Source of the DNA: Pseudomonadales bacterium
Lineage (GTDB): Bacteria > Pseudomonadota > Gammaproteobacteria > Pseudomonadales > Halieaceae
Reading direction: 5' to 3'
Assembly (NCBI GenBank): GCA_024234855.1
Contig: JACKNN010000005.1
Coordinates: forward strand, 186,001-250,000
DNA length: 64,000 nt
The notes under the pieces were generated by a model. That model saw nothing but the letters and a program-made list of their open reading frames with translations. It was not told the DNA's origin and made no database searches. Of this stretch, positions 49,364 to 58,475 are shown piece after piece. The translations under genes were made by a program, and so were the position numbers. Numbering within the stretch: the stretch's first letter is position 1; the number at the start of each line of letters is the position of its first letter.

Positions 49364-49843
49364 ATGTCCGGATCCAAAGGAAAAGTATGGCTTGCCGCCG
49401 CAGCGCTGAGCAGCGCACTGGTTTCAGTGCCCGTGCTGTCTCACTTCGACGACGAGCAGGTGCCCCAGTCCTACCGGCAGTCTTACTTCGCGCTGCTGGC
49501 GGCCAACTTCGGGCCCATGGTGGCGGCGGTGAAAGGTGAAATCCCGTGGGACCAGGTAAAAATGGAAAACTGGGCGAATGACCTGGCCGCCCTGTCCACC
49601 CTGGACATCATGCGCGGATTTGTCGACGGTTCGGACAAGGGCACTACCCGCGCCAAGCCGGAAATCTGGCAGGACAAGGCGGATTTCACCAGCAAGATGG
49701 AAACACTGCACAAGGAACTGGCGAGCCTGCAACAGGTCACGGCCGGTGGTGACAAGGCAGCGATTGGCAATCAGGTCGCCGCAGCGGGCAAGGCCTGCAA
49801 GTCCTGCCACGATGACTACAAGGCGGAAAACTACCTGTACTGA
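49364..49843 (+). CDS. Cytochrome c' / class II c-type cytochrome
   Basis: 159 residues from the ATG at 49364, with AAGGAG six bases upstream. A signal peptide ends near residue 26 (VSVPVLSHF). The mature part is a four-helix bundle pattern, with the haem site Cys145-x2-Cys148-His149 (CKSCHDDYK) near the C-terminus, as in cytochrome c' and c556. These periplasmic proteins bind NO or transfer electrons. The convergent cytochrome b gene two bases away is a likely functional neighbour, since cytochrome b561 and cytochrome c' genes often pair. Confidence 0.92.
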   Translation: MSGSKGKVWLAAAALSSALVSVPVLSHFDDEQVPQSYRQSYFALLAANFGPMVAAVKGEIPWDQVKMENWANDLAALSTLDIMRGFVDGSDKGTTRAKPEIWQDKADFTSKMETLHKELASLQQVTAGGDKAAIGNQVAAAGKACKSCHDDYKAENYLY

Positions 49844-49844
49844 T

Positions 49845-50507
49845 TCACCACATCATCGGTGGCGGCGACGGTGCCAGCTGTAACAGCCCCCACAGCGCCA
49901 ACGCCCATACCAGCGTAACCAACAGTGCGCGCCAGCCGGACACCGGCGCCGAGCGGCCCTCCCGCCCGCTGGCGCTGCCACGCACCATGGCCTGCAGCAG
50001 TGGCTCTCGCCGCCAGAACTGGTGATACAGCACCGCGAATATATGCAGGCCCACCAGGGCAAGCAGCAGATAGAACGCCACCTCGTGCACCTGTCCCATC
50101 ACATCGCGGACGGTGACGTCGGCCGCGTAAAAGAGCGGGCCCTTGAAAAACACATCATCGCTGTTAAACAGCCCGCTGATCGCCTGCAACAGCAACAGCA
50201 GCAGCAGGGCGATCACCGACCAGCCGCCCAGTGGATTGTGTCCCGCGCTCCGCGCGCGCTCACCCTGAAGGTAAGCGAGCAGGCGCCCCGGCCCTACCAG
50301 GAAATCCGCGAAACGCGAATGGGGACTGCCGATGAAACCCCAGCTGATGCGACTGACCACCAGCACGATAACGCTGTAGCCCAGCCACTGGTGCAGGTCG
50401 TAATTTTCTGTTTCGCCGCTCCACCAGGCCAAGGCAACGCAGGCGACCAGCAACCAGTGACAAAGCCGTGTCGGCAGATCCCACAGCAGGTGTTTATCGC
50501 CGGCCAC
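49845..50507 (-). CDS. Cytochrome b561-type membrane haem protein (Ni/Fe-hydrogenase b-subunit-like)
   Basis: 220 residues. It has four membrane helices and the family layout LLWDLPTRLCHWLLVACVALAWWSG (haem-ligand His at about residue 17), HQWLGYSVIVLVVSRISWGFIGSPHSRF (His about 39) and VHEVAFYLLLALVGLHIFAVLYHQF (His about 141 and 155). It exchanges electrons between quinol and a periplasmic cytochrome. It lies two bases upstream of nothing on its own strand but three bases after the Nudix gene, so it is probably co-transcribed with that gene. Convergent with cytochrome c'. Confidence 0.92.
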   Translation of the reverse strand: MAGDKHLLWDLPTRLCHWLLVACVALAWWSGETENYDLHQWLGYSVIVLVVSRISWGFIGSPHSRFADFLVGPGRLLAYLQGERARSAGHNPLGGWSVIALLLLLLLQAISGLFNSDDVFFKGPLFYAADVTVRDVMGQVHEVAFYLLLALVGLHIFAVLYHQFWRREPLLQAMVRGSASGREGRSAPVSGWRALLVTLVWALALWGLLQLAPSPPPMMW

Positions 50508-50509
50508 AA

Positions 50510-51265
50510 TCAGCCCGGCCGGTAGTGCCTGACCAGCGGTGGATATGCCGCATCCACCTCGTTGTCATGGGTGTACTCCCAGCGCTGTCCCTCCAGGACC
50601 GCACGGTGGCGCGCCCCGGCGGTCGCCGGTGTGGCGGTTTCATAACCGGCATCGCCACTGAACATCACCGTCACCTTGCCCCCGTCGATGGCAAACACCG
50701 GCAGCACCTCCGGCACGGGACTTTGCCGCTCCTCCGCCACCAGTTGCGCGATGGAGTCATAGGACGCAAGACTGAGCAGGGTCACCAGTGTCGGCGGCAG
50801 GATCGCCAGCTTCCCCTCGCGGTGCCGGGCCAGGGCCGCCGCGATCGCTATCCACAGATGGTCGTGAATCTCACCACCGTCGATCACCACATCCTCGCCA
50901 CCCGCCACCGGCGCCGCGTAAATCCAGGTGGAAAAGCGCTTTGGCTCCGCCACCGGGGTGGTCCAGTGGCTGATCAGTACCATGTCCTCGAGCCGGGGAC
51001 GCAGGCCCGATTCCTCCCAGGCCTCCCTGGCGGCGGCAATGCGGGAGGCCTGCAGTTCGTCGCCCCCGGCTTCGGCCAGGTCCTCGGGGTCAAGGGCACC
51101 ACCGGGGAATACCCAGTAGCCGCCCGCGAACATCAGGGCTTTATTGCGTTTCAGCAGCAGGGTCTCCAGTCCTTTCCCGCTTTCCCGCAGCAGCACGACG
51201 GTGCTCGCGGGGCGGGGTTGGGCCTGGTCTGCACCTTCAGAACTCGCATTTTGGGAAGCAAACAT
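50510..51265 (-). CDS. Nudix hydrolase (NUDT19/RppH-distant type)
   Basis: 251 residues. The Nudix box appears as GGALDPEDLAEAGG then, after an insertion, REAWEESGL, matching the REUxEExGU half. The insertion between the halves and the N-terminal ASTVVLLRESGKGLETLLLKRN...AGGYWVFPGG pattern are those of NUDT19-like CoA or nucleotide-sugar diphosphatases. The C-terminal part (HDHLWIAIAAALARHREGKLAILPPTLVTLLSL) agrees. The substrate is not determined. Two bases separate its stop from the cytochrome b start. Confidence 0.88.
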   Translation of the reverse strand: MFASQNASSEGADQAQPRPASTVVLLRESGKGLETLLLKRNKALMFAGGYWVFPGGALDPEDLAEAGGDELQASRIAAAREAWEESGLRPRLEDMVLISHWTTPVAEPKRFSTWIYAAPVAGGEDVVIDGGEIHDHLWIAIAAALARHREGKLAILPPTLVTLLSLASYDSIAQLVAEERQSPVPEVLPVFAIDGGKVTVMFSGDAGYETATPATAGARHRAVLEGQRWEYTHDNEVDAAYPPLVRHYRPG

Positions 51266-51453
51266 AATCGACGGTCACAAAGCTGTATTGGAATCGGGAG
51301 TCAAACGATACCAGTATTTGCCCCGGCATGGCGAATGCGGGCAACCCGCTCATTTTCGCAGGGCGGTGCATTTGTCGATACCAGGTGCTTTGCCTTCGCG
51401 GCGCAAAAATGGAATGCTAGCCGGCATCGTCAGGATTCGCAGCGAACAGCCCT

Positions 51454-53505
51454 ATGGACAGCTTTCAATACCGGCACTGTGGTGCACTGACAGCGATGCT
51501 GGCAGCTTTAATGGCAATGTTGCCGTCCCCGGCTCACGCCGCAGGCGACGCCTATGCGGCTGTCGACCGGCAACCCTACCCGCAGCGACCCTACGCCGTG
51601 ACAGAGCAACGGCAGCCCTGCGCAGATTACGCGCCACTGCGCCGCCCCTTCTTCGGCGACACCCACGTCCATACAGCGTGGTCCTTTGACGCCAGCGCAC
51701 AGGACACCCGCAATAAGCCGCCACAGGCCTATGACTTTGCCCGGGGCGCCCCGATGGGAATACAGCCATACAATGACAGGAACGAGCCGCTGCGCGAGGT
51801 CCTGATAGACCGGCCCCTCGATTTCACCGCGGTAACGGACCACTCGGAATTTTTCGGTGAGATGCGCATGTGCATGACGCCGGGATTGCCCGGCTACTGG
51901 CACCCCGTCTGCGTCGCCCACCGCTGGCTCCCGTCCCTTTCCTTCGCCACCTTCGGCGCATACGGCATGGCCAGCAAGAAGCGCTGGGGGTTTTGTGGCG
52001 AGCAGCACAGTGACTGCTTCGCCGCGGCCAACAGCACATGGCAGGATATCCAGGACGCGGCAGAGCAGGCCTATGATCGCAGCAGCGACTGCAGCTTTAC
52101 CAGCTTCGTCGGTTACGAGTGGACTGCCAGCGTCGGGGCCGGCCAGAACCTGCACCACAATGTGATCTTCCGCAACGAACAGGTGCCCGGCCACGCCCTG
52201 AGCTGGATAGAGACACCGTCCCAGGTCCAGCTCTGGGATTACCTTGAGCAGCAATGTGTTAGGGACAAGCCCGGCTGCGATGCTGTGGTGATCCCGCATA
52301 ACGCCAACCTCAGCGGCGGCCTGATGTTCGAAACCGCGCGCGTCACCGACCAGAGCGTGCCGGCGGGGCCGGTAACCGCGCAGGAGGCGGCCCGGCGGGC
52401 GCGCTGGAACACCCTGTTCGAGGTGGTACAGCACAAGGGGGCGTCGGAGTGCGACAACCGCAGCGCGGTATGGGCAGGCGATGAATACTGCAGTTTCGAG
52501 CTGCTGGATTACGACAGTTTTGGCGGCAAGAACAGCGGCGCCGCCGGCGGTGCTCCGATGGAGTTGCTTACCAGGTTCGCCGACGAAGACTACCTGCCCC
52601 CGACCAAGCCGCCCGAGGAGAGGAACTTCCTGCGCTACGCGCTGAAAAAAGGCCTGCAGCAGCAGGCAGAACTGGGCGTCAACAGCTTCAAGTACGGATT
52701 GATAGCCAGTACCGACACCCACATCGCCGCACCCGGCCTGGTAATGGAAAAGAATTTCCCTGGCCACGGGGGCGCCGGCATGGGCTCGCGGGACGAGCTT
52801 CCTACCGGCCTACCCGACGACATCGAATTCGGGCCCGGCGGGCTGGCTGTGCTGTACGCGGAGGAAAACACCCGGGATGCACTGTTCGCGGCCATGCAGC
52901 GAAAAGAGGCCTACGCCACCAGCGGCACCCGCCCGATAGTGCGGTTCTTCGGCGGCTGGGATTACCCCGAGGACCTGTGCGCCGCCGGTGACCAGGTCGC
53001 GCGCGGGTACGCCGGTGGCGTGCCGATGGGGGGAGACCTGCCGCCGCCGCCGGCCCCGGGAGCCAGGCCCCGCTTCCTGGTCTCGGCGGCGTTCGATCCC
53101 GGTACCGATGAATATCCGGGCGCCCAGCTGCAGCGCATCCAGCTGGTCAAGGGCTGGTACAAAGGTGGCGAGCTCGAAGAAAGGGTGCTCGACGTGGCCG
53201 GCGGCCCCAACGACGCGGGCGTCGACATCGACACCTGCGCTCGGCACGGCGCGGGTCACCGCCAGTTGTGCACTGTCTGGGAAGACAGCGACTTCGACCC
53301 GGAGGCGCAGGCGTTTTACTACACCCGTGTGCTGGAAAACCCGAGTTGTCGCTGGCAACGGTACTGGTGTTCCGCCGCAGGCGTTCGCTGTGACGATCCC
53401 GCCAGCATTGGCGAGGGCATGCAGCAGTGCTGCACCGGCGATCAGCCGAACGTCATCCAGGAACGGGCCTGGAGCTCGCCTATCTGGTATACGCCGGGAG
53501 ACTGA
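51454..53505 (+). CDS. Secreted DUF3604 protein (PHP-like metal-dependent hydrolase fold)
   Basis: 683 residues with a signal peptide ending at about 30 (MLPSPAHAA). Metal-binding motifs are FFGDTHVHTAWSFDA (about 68-82), DFTAVTDHSEFFGE (about 128-141), IPHNANLSGG and ASTDTHIAAPG. Together these correspond to the PHP active-site His/Asp clusters. Several Cys pairs in the mature protein suggest disulfides in the periplasm. DUF3604 genes often accompany steroid or hydrophobic-compound degradation genes in marine gammaproteobacteria, but the reaction is unknown. The gene stands alone after a 188-base gap (51266-51453) in which I see no clear element. Confidence 0.9.
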   Translation: MDSFQYRHCGALTAMLAALMAMLPSPAHAAGDAYAAVDRQPYPQRPYAVTEQRQPCADYAPLRRPFFGDTHVHTAWSFDASAQDTRNKPPQAYDFARGAPMGIQPYNDRNEPLREVLIDRPLDFTAVTDHSEFFGEMRMCMTPGLPGYWHPVCVAHRWLPSLSFATFGAYGMASKKRWGFCGEQHSDCFAAANSTWQDIQDAAEQAYDRSSDCSFTSFVGYEWTASVGAGQNLHHNVIFRNEQVPGHALSWIETPSQVQLWDYLEQQCVRDKPGCDAVVIPHNANLSGGLMFETARVTDQSVPAGPVTAQEAARRARWNTLFEVVQHKGASECDNRSAVWAGDEYCSFELLDYDSFGGKNSGAAGGAPMELLTRFADEDYLPPTKPPEERNFLRYALKKGLQQQAELGVNSFKYGLIASTDTHIAAPGLVMEKNFPGHGGAGMGSRDELPTGLPDDIEFGPGGLAVLYAEENTRDALFAAMQRKEAYATSGTRPIVRFFGGWDYPEDLCAAGDQVARGYAGGVPMGGDLPPPPAPGARPRFLVSAAFDPGTDEYPGAQLQRIQLVKGWYKGGELEERVLDVAGGPNDAGVDIDTCARHGAGHRQLCTVWEDSDFDPEAQAFYYTRVLENPSCRWQRYWCSAAGVRCDDPASIGEGMQQCCTGDQPNVIQERAWSSPIWYTPGD

Positions 53506-53544
53506 CGCCGCACCGGAACAGCGCCGCGCATACCGGGTGGTGGT

Positions 53545-53952
53545 TCAGGGCGCGACCCGGGCGGCCATGCCCAGGTCATAGCCCAGGCTGCGGGCACGCT
53601 CGGCCGCCTGCCGCCGGGCATCCCCCGACCGGGTTGCCACCCAGAGGTTGGTACAGCGCGTGCCCGACCGGCAGAAGGCGAACAGCGGCCGCGACTCGTC
53701 ATCGAACAACCTGGCCATTTGGGTGACACCCGCACCGGGGAAATCCAGCGCCGTCACGGGCAGGTGATAGTAGTCGAGACCCGCTGCCAGGGCGGCGGCG
53801 GCAAACTGCGCGCTGCCGGGTTGGCCGGCCTCCTCCCCGTCCGGCCGGTTGTTCACCAGCACCTTGTATCCGGCGGCGGCTATCTGCGGGACCTGCTCGA
53901 GGCTGATCTGCCCGGCCACTGCGATGGTCTCGGTAAGCTTGACTGCGTTCAT
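53545..53952 (-). CDS. DUF442/TIGR01244 phosphatase-fold (rhodanese-like) protein
   Basis: 135 residues. The N-terminus AVKLTETIAVAGQISLEQVPQIAAAGYKVLVNNRPDGEEAGQPG is the family signature. The active-site loop is FCRSGTRCTNLW (Cys about 94), as in the beta-lactamase hydrolase-like BLH proteins. It is often linked to sulfur or sulfide metabolism. GGGAG lies six bases upstream. Thirteen bases separate it from the DUF3313 gene, so both may be one transcript. Confidence 0.9.
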   Translation of the reverse strand: MNAVKLTETIAVAGQISLEQVPQIAAAGYKVLVNNRPDGEEAGQPGSAQFAAAALAAGLDYYHLPVTALDFPGAGVTQMARLFDDESRPLFAFCRSGTRCTNLWVATRSGDARRQAAERARSLGYDLGMAARVAP

Positions 53953-53964
53953 GGCCGGCTCCCG

Positions 53965-54657
53965 TTATTCACTTGTCCGCGCGCCCGCTGTGGCCTCGTC
54001 CAGGCCCTCGCGTAACTGGCTCGCCCAGCGCCCCAGGATACGCCGCGCGTCGGCCTGGTTGGTGACGGAGTTGGTCCACTGCATGCGATAGCTGTCACCG
54101 GCAGTGCGCGGGTCTATTACCCGCACCAGGATTTCACCCGTGGTGCCGTCGAGCACCTCCAGCAACAGGGTCATCTGCCCCGCCTCGGTGGTATAGCTGC
54201 GCTGCCGACCCGCCGAGCCCGTGTCAGGTGCGGCAATATCGAGGTTGATAATGGCCGGGCGCAGCACCAGCACCTGCTCACCATCATTGAAACTCTCCAC
54301 CAGCTGGTAGGGTGGCGCCTGCTCCAGCGCCTCGCGGAAATACCTGTCGCAGGCATCGCTGAGCCGGTCCCGGATAGCATCGACTTCTTTCTGGGTCACG
54401 CGGCTGCTCAGGTCCACGCTGGAATTGTTCTGGTCGCGCATCCAGTTCTTCCTGAACGCCACCTCGCACTTGGCCAGGCCATAGGCCTCATAGCCGGTCA
54501 GGTCCGCGTCGGGACGCTTGTAAACCGTGCCAAAACGCGCATTGGGCACCAGTACCAGGCCGTCGTAACTCTGCGGCGGTGGGGTGGTGCTGCAGGCTGC
54601 CACCAGCCCCGCAACGGCGGCCAGCGACAGTGCCCTCAGGGTGCGTGCGTATCTCAT
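53965..54657 (-). CDS. DUF3313 lipoprotein
   Basis: 230 residues. The signal peptide ends in the lipobox VAAC (Cys22), so it is a lipoprotein. DUF3313 stretches are SYDGLVLVPNARFGTVYKRPDADLTGYEAYGLAKCEVAFRKNW, YQLVESFNDGEQVLVLRPAIINLDIAAPDT and GQMTLLLEVLDGTTGEILVRVIDPRTAG. The family is common in outer-membrane lipoproteins of gammaproteobacteria, function unknown. It is divergent from the YCF48/MMPL operon, and a shared role in the envelope is plausible. Confidence 0.9.
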   Translation of the reverse strand: MRYARTLRALSLAAVAGLVAACSTTPPPQSYDGLVLVPNARFGTVYKRPDADLTGYEAYGLAKCEVAFRKNWMRDQNNSSVDLSSRVTQKEVDAIRDRLSDACDRYFREALEQAPPYQLVESFNDGEQVLVLRPAIINLDIAAPDTGSAGRQRSYTTEAGQMTLLLEVLDGTTGEILVRVIDPRTAGDSYRMQWTNSVTNQADARRILGRWASQLREGLDEATAGARTSE

Positions 54658-54849
54658 GGCTGATCTCTCCGGGTGGTGGGGTTATGGCCTGCAGCTCAAG
54701 TTGAATAATCATACCATCTTCGCGGCCCGGGCAAAGTCCCCGCGGTTTCGCACCGATAGTTGATGGCGATCAAGTCTGCGAGTTTGCAGTTGTCATTTAA
54801 TGCGCAAGCAGAAGCAAAAATAATCATTAAAGGTATTCTGGCCGCCTAC

Positions 54850-55989
54850 ATGAGGTATCGCTGTTTTTTGCCGGTTGTTGTCCCCTCGCTCTGCCTGCTG
54901 CTGTCAGCGATGGCGGTGCCGGCGGCGATACCGGCCTATGCGCCCATCATGCCACTGGCATCCCGCTCCCTCCTGCTGGATATCACTGCCGCCGGCAGCC
55001 GCCTGGTCGCGGTTGGTGAGCGCGGCCATATCCTGTACTCGGATGACCGGGGCCGCGATTGGCTGCAGGCCAGGGTGCCCACCACCCAGATGCTGACCAG
55101 CGTTTTCTTCATCGACGGAAAACACGGCTGGGCAGCCGGCCACGATGGCCTGATCCTGGCAAGTGATGACGGGGGTGAAAACTGGCGGGTCCAGCGCGAT
55201 GGCCTGGCAGTCCAGCACCAGGCCAATATTGAGCTGCGTGAAACTGCCCATCGAAAGCTCGAGGAACTGTCACAGGACCTTGAAACGGCGAGCGGGGAAA
55301 CACGGGCGCAACTCGAACCGCAACTCAAAGACGCCCGCGCTGACCTCGAGGACGCTGAGCTCGCGCTGGCAGAGGCGTTATTCACCTCACCCCTGATGGA
55401 TGTCTGGTTCCAGGACAGCAACCGGGGCTGGGCGGTGGGCGCCTTCGGCACCCTGGTGTTCACCGGCGACGGTGGCCAGCACTGGGCAACGCGAGCGCAG
55501 GACCTGGACAACCCCGACGAGTTCCACCTCAACACGATTACCGGGGATGGCAGGGGTCGGGTATTCATCGCCGGCGAGGGCGGCGCAATGTTCCGTTCCG
55601 TGGACGGCGGGCAAACATGGGAAACACTGGCATCGCCGTATGATGGCAGCTGGTTCGGCAGTGTCTACGATGCCCGTCACCAGATCCTGCTGGTATTCGG
55701 CTTGCGCGGCACGCTGTACCGCTCTGCCGACTTCGGTACGACCTGGGAGCCCTTGCTCAATGACAGTACCAGCACGCTCGCCGGGGGCAGCACCTCCGCT
55801 GACGGGGCCATCGTGCTGGCGGGTGGCGGCGGCACCGTGTTGTCCAGTACCGACGGCGGCCTCTCGTTCCAGCGCACCATCCTGCCAGGGCACCACAGCC
55901 TGAGCGCCGGCCTCAGCCTGGGCCCCGAGCTGGTGCTGGTCGGCCAGGGCGGCGTCGAACTCTTCCAGGGCGCGCGCAATGGCCGGTAA
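54850..55989 (+). CDS. YCF48-related beta-propeller protein, exported
   Basis: 379 residues from the ATG at 54850 (MRYRCFLPVVVPSLCLLLSAMAVPAAIPA signal peptide). The reading extends 30 codons upstream to another Met, so the start is moderately sure; AAAGG lies rather far upstream. Repeated blades of the YCF48/BNR type follow: HILYSDDRGRDW, GLILASDDGGENW, GTLVFTGDGGQHW, GAMFRSVDGGQTW, GTLYRSADFGTTW, GTVLSSTDGGLSF. A coiled-coil insert (QHQANIELRETAHRKLEELSQDLETASGE) interrupts blades two and three. It overlaps the MMPL gene by 11 bases. In bacteria such genes accompany MMPL exporters. Confidence 0.88.
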   Translation: MRYRCFLPVVVPSLCLLLSAMAVPAAIPAYAPIMPLASRSLLLDITAAGSRLVAVGERGHILYSDDRGRDWLQARVPTTQMLTSVFFIDGKHGWAAGHDGLILASDDGGENWRVQRDGLAVQHQANIELRETAHRKLEELSQDLETASGETRAQLEPQLKDARADLEDAELALAEALFTSPLMDVWFQDSNRGWAVGAFGTLVFTGDGGQHWATRAQDLDNPDEFHLNTITGDGRGRVFIAGEGGAMFRSVDGGQTWETLASPYDGSWFGSVYDARHQILLVFGLRGTLYRSADFGTTWEPLLNDSTSTLAGGSTSADGAIVLAGGGGTVLSSTDGGLSFQRTILPGHHSLSAGLSLGPELVLVGQGGVELFQGARNGR

Positions 55990-58417
55990 TCCAGGGCGCC
56001 GGGGCCCGGAACACCTGCACACCTACCATCCCGGCGAGGAGGAGGTCCTGCTGGAGCGCGTCATCTTCGCCTTTCGCCCTGCGTTGCTCATTGCCTTCGC
56101 ACTGGCGACACTGTTTTTCGGCTACCAGGCTGTCGGTGTCAGGCCGGATGCGAGCTTCGAAAAGATGATCCCCATGGAGCATCCGTATATCCGTGCTTTC
56201 ATGAAGCACATTTCTGACCTGGGCGCTGCGGGAACCAGCGTCACGGTCGCGGTGGAGCACACCACCGGCGACATTTTCGATCCCGACTACCTCGACCTGC
56301 TGCAGCAGGTCAACGACGAGGTATTCTACCTCCAGGGCGTTGACCGCAACCGGATGCGATCGCTGTGGACCCCCAATGTGCGCTGGACGGAGGTGACCGA
56401 AAAGGGCTTTGAAGGCGACAAGGTCATCGACTCGGATTACGACGGCTCCGAGCAGGCCATGGTACAACTGAGGAGGAATATCCTGCGTTCCGGCGAGGTC
56501 GGCAGACTGGTGTCGGACAACTTCCGTTCCAGCATCGTGCAGGCGCCCCTGATCGATACCGACCCGACCAGTGGCGAACCGCTGGATTACTGGGCGCTGT
56601 CAAAGGCCCTGGACCAGAACGTCCGGGAAAAGTATGAACGCCTGTCGATCGACAGTAACGGCCAACCGACGGTAAAAATCCACATCATCGGCTTCGCCAA
56701 GATCATTGGCGACCTGCTCGACGGTATCACCGCCATCGTTGTCTTTGCCGTCATCACCCTGCTGATCACCTCCATACTGCTGTTCCTGTATACCCGCAGC
56801 CTGCGCGGCACCCTGTCGCCCCTGCTGTGCTCCATCATCGCGGTGGTCTGGCAGCTGGGTCTGCTGACCACCCTGGGCTACGGCCTCAATGCCTACTCAA
56901 TACTGATCCCCTTCCTGGTGTTCGCCATCGGGGTCAGTCACGGCGTGCAGGTGGTCAACGCCTTCCTGGGGGAGAGCATCGCCGGCTACGACAGGCGGGA
57001 CAGCGCCCGGCGCGCCTTTCGCGCGCTCTATGTTCCGGGCATGACGGCGCTGGTCTCCGACGCCATAGGCTTCGTCACCATGGTGCTGATCCCCATCCAG
57101 GTGATCAAGGACCTGGGCATCGCCGCCAGCATTGGGGTCGCGGTCGTGGTACTGACCAACCTGGTACTGTTACCGATCATGATGTCCTATATCGGCGTCA
57201 CGCTGAAAACACTGGAGCACCACCGGGCGGCCCGCAGCAGCGACATCGTGCGGCGTACAGCCTGGCGCCGGCTGTCCGGGCTGGCCAGCGCGCGGGCCGC
57301 CCCGCTGTCGATCGCAGTGGCCGCCAGCGGTTTTGCGCTCGGCATCTACGGCGGCCAGAACCTGCAGATCGGCGATCTCGACCCGGGCGCCCCGGAACTG
57401 CACCCGGATTCCCGTTACAACCGCGACAACCAGTACATTACCGACAACTACGCCACCAGCTCCGACATACTGGTGGTTATGGTGGAGACAGAAGAGGAAC
57501 AGTGCGCGCAGTACCGCAACCTGGAACTGGTTGATCGTTTCACCTGGCATATGCAGAACGTGCCCGGCGTGAGCTCTGTCACGGGCGCGACCGAAGTCTC
57601 CAAACTGTTCGCGGCGGGCTACAACGAGGGCAATCTCAAGTGGGCCACGATCAACCGCGACCAGCGCCTGCTCGGCTCCACGTTCGACCAGATGCCCGGC
57701 GCCCTGATGAACACCAGTTGCAGCCTGTTACCGGTGGTGCTCTACCTTAGCGACCACAAGGCCGAAACCCTGCAGCGGGTGGTCGACGCCGCAGAGGAAT
57801 TCGCCGCACGCAACCGGCAGGAGGGCATACATTTCGCGCTGGCGGCCGGCAACGCCGGCATCGAGGCCGCCACCAACCAGGAAATCGCCACCGCGCAGAC
57901 GCGCATGATGGTGCTGATCTACAGCGTCGTGGGCGCGCTGGTGTTTTTCAGTTTCGCCTCCTGGCGGGCCGTCATATGCATCATGGTGCCGCTGGCGCTG
58001 ACATCCTTCCTGGCCCAGGCCCTGATGGCCTGGCTGGGAATCGGTGTGAAGGTCGCCACCCTGCCCGTCATCGCGCTGGGCGTCGGGGTGGGCGTCGACT
58101 ACGGGATTTACATCTACAGCAAGCTGGCCTACTTCCTGCGCCGCGGCATGGGCATACAGGAGGCGTACTACCACACTCTCACCACTACCGGCGAGGCGGT
58201 CAGCCTCACCGGTGTGATGCTGGCGGTGGGCGTTGCAACCTGGATCTGGTCGCCGATCAAATTCCAGGCGGACATGGGCCTGCTGCTGACCTTCATGTTC
58301 CTATGGAATATGGTGGGCGCCTTATGGCTGCTGCCGGCACTGGCCCACTACCTGGTCAAGCCGGAGAGCTTTGTGGCAAGCGGGATTGTAAACGGGCCGA
58401 AGGCGAGGCCCACATAA
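55979..58417 (+). CDS. MMPL/RND-superfamily exporter
   Basis: 812 residues, two halves each with a large periplasmic loop and a five-helix bundle. The first membrane block is ALLIAFALATLFFGYQAVGV, with the DLLDGITAIVVFAVITLLITSILLFLYTRSLRGTLSPLLCS block after the first loop. GLNAYSILIPFLVFAIGVSHGVQVVNAF is the conserved MMPL helix-4 region, matched in the second half by ALGVGVGVDYGIYIYSKL with the paired Asp/Tyr used for proton coupling. Members export lipids or sterols or hopanoid-type compounds. Second gene of the YCF48-MMPL-DUF1302-DUF1329 operon. Confidence 0.93.
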   Translation: MAGNPGRRGPEHLHTYHPGEEEVLLERVIFAFRPALLIAFALATLFFGYQAVGVRPDASFEKMIPMEHPYIRAFMKHISDLGAAGTSVTVAVEHTTGDIFDPDYLDLLQQVNDEVFYLQGVDRNRMRSLWTPNVRWTEVTEKGFEGDKVIDSDYDGSEQAMVQLRRNILRSGEVGRLVSDNFRSSIVQAPLIDTDPTSGEPLDYWALSKALDQNVREKYERLSIDSNGQPTVKIHIIGFAKIIGDLLDGITAIVVFAVITLLITSILLFLYTRSLRGTLSPLLCSIIAVVWQLGLLTTLGYGLNAYSILIPFLVFAIGVSHGVQVVNAFLGESIAGYDRRDSARRAFRALYVPGMTALVSDAIGFVTMVLIPIQVIKDLGIAASIGVAVVVLTNLVLLPIMMSYIGVTLKTLEHHRAARSSDIVRRTAWRRLSGLASARAAPLSIAVAASGFALGIYGGQNLQIGDLDPGAPELHPDSRYNRDNQYITDNYATSSDILVVMVETEEEQCAQYRNLELVDRFTWHMQNVPGVSSVTGATEVSKLFAAGYNEGNLKWATINRDQRLLGSTFDQMPGALMNTSCSLLPVVLYLSDHKAETLQRVVDAAEEFAARNRQEGIHFALAAGNAGIEAATNQEIATAQTRMMVLIYSVVGALVFFSFASWRAVICIMVPLALTSFLAQALMAWLGIGVKVATLPVIALGVGVGVDYGIYIYSKLAYFLRRGMGIQEAYYHTLTTTGEAVSLTGVMLAVGVATWIWSPIKFQADMGLLLTFMFLWNMVGALWLLPALAHYLVKPESFVASGIVNGPKARPT

Positions 58418-58475
58418 TGACTGATTTGGTGCTGTAGGAATGCGCCGAGTCACCGGCAAGCAGGTGGGACACTCT

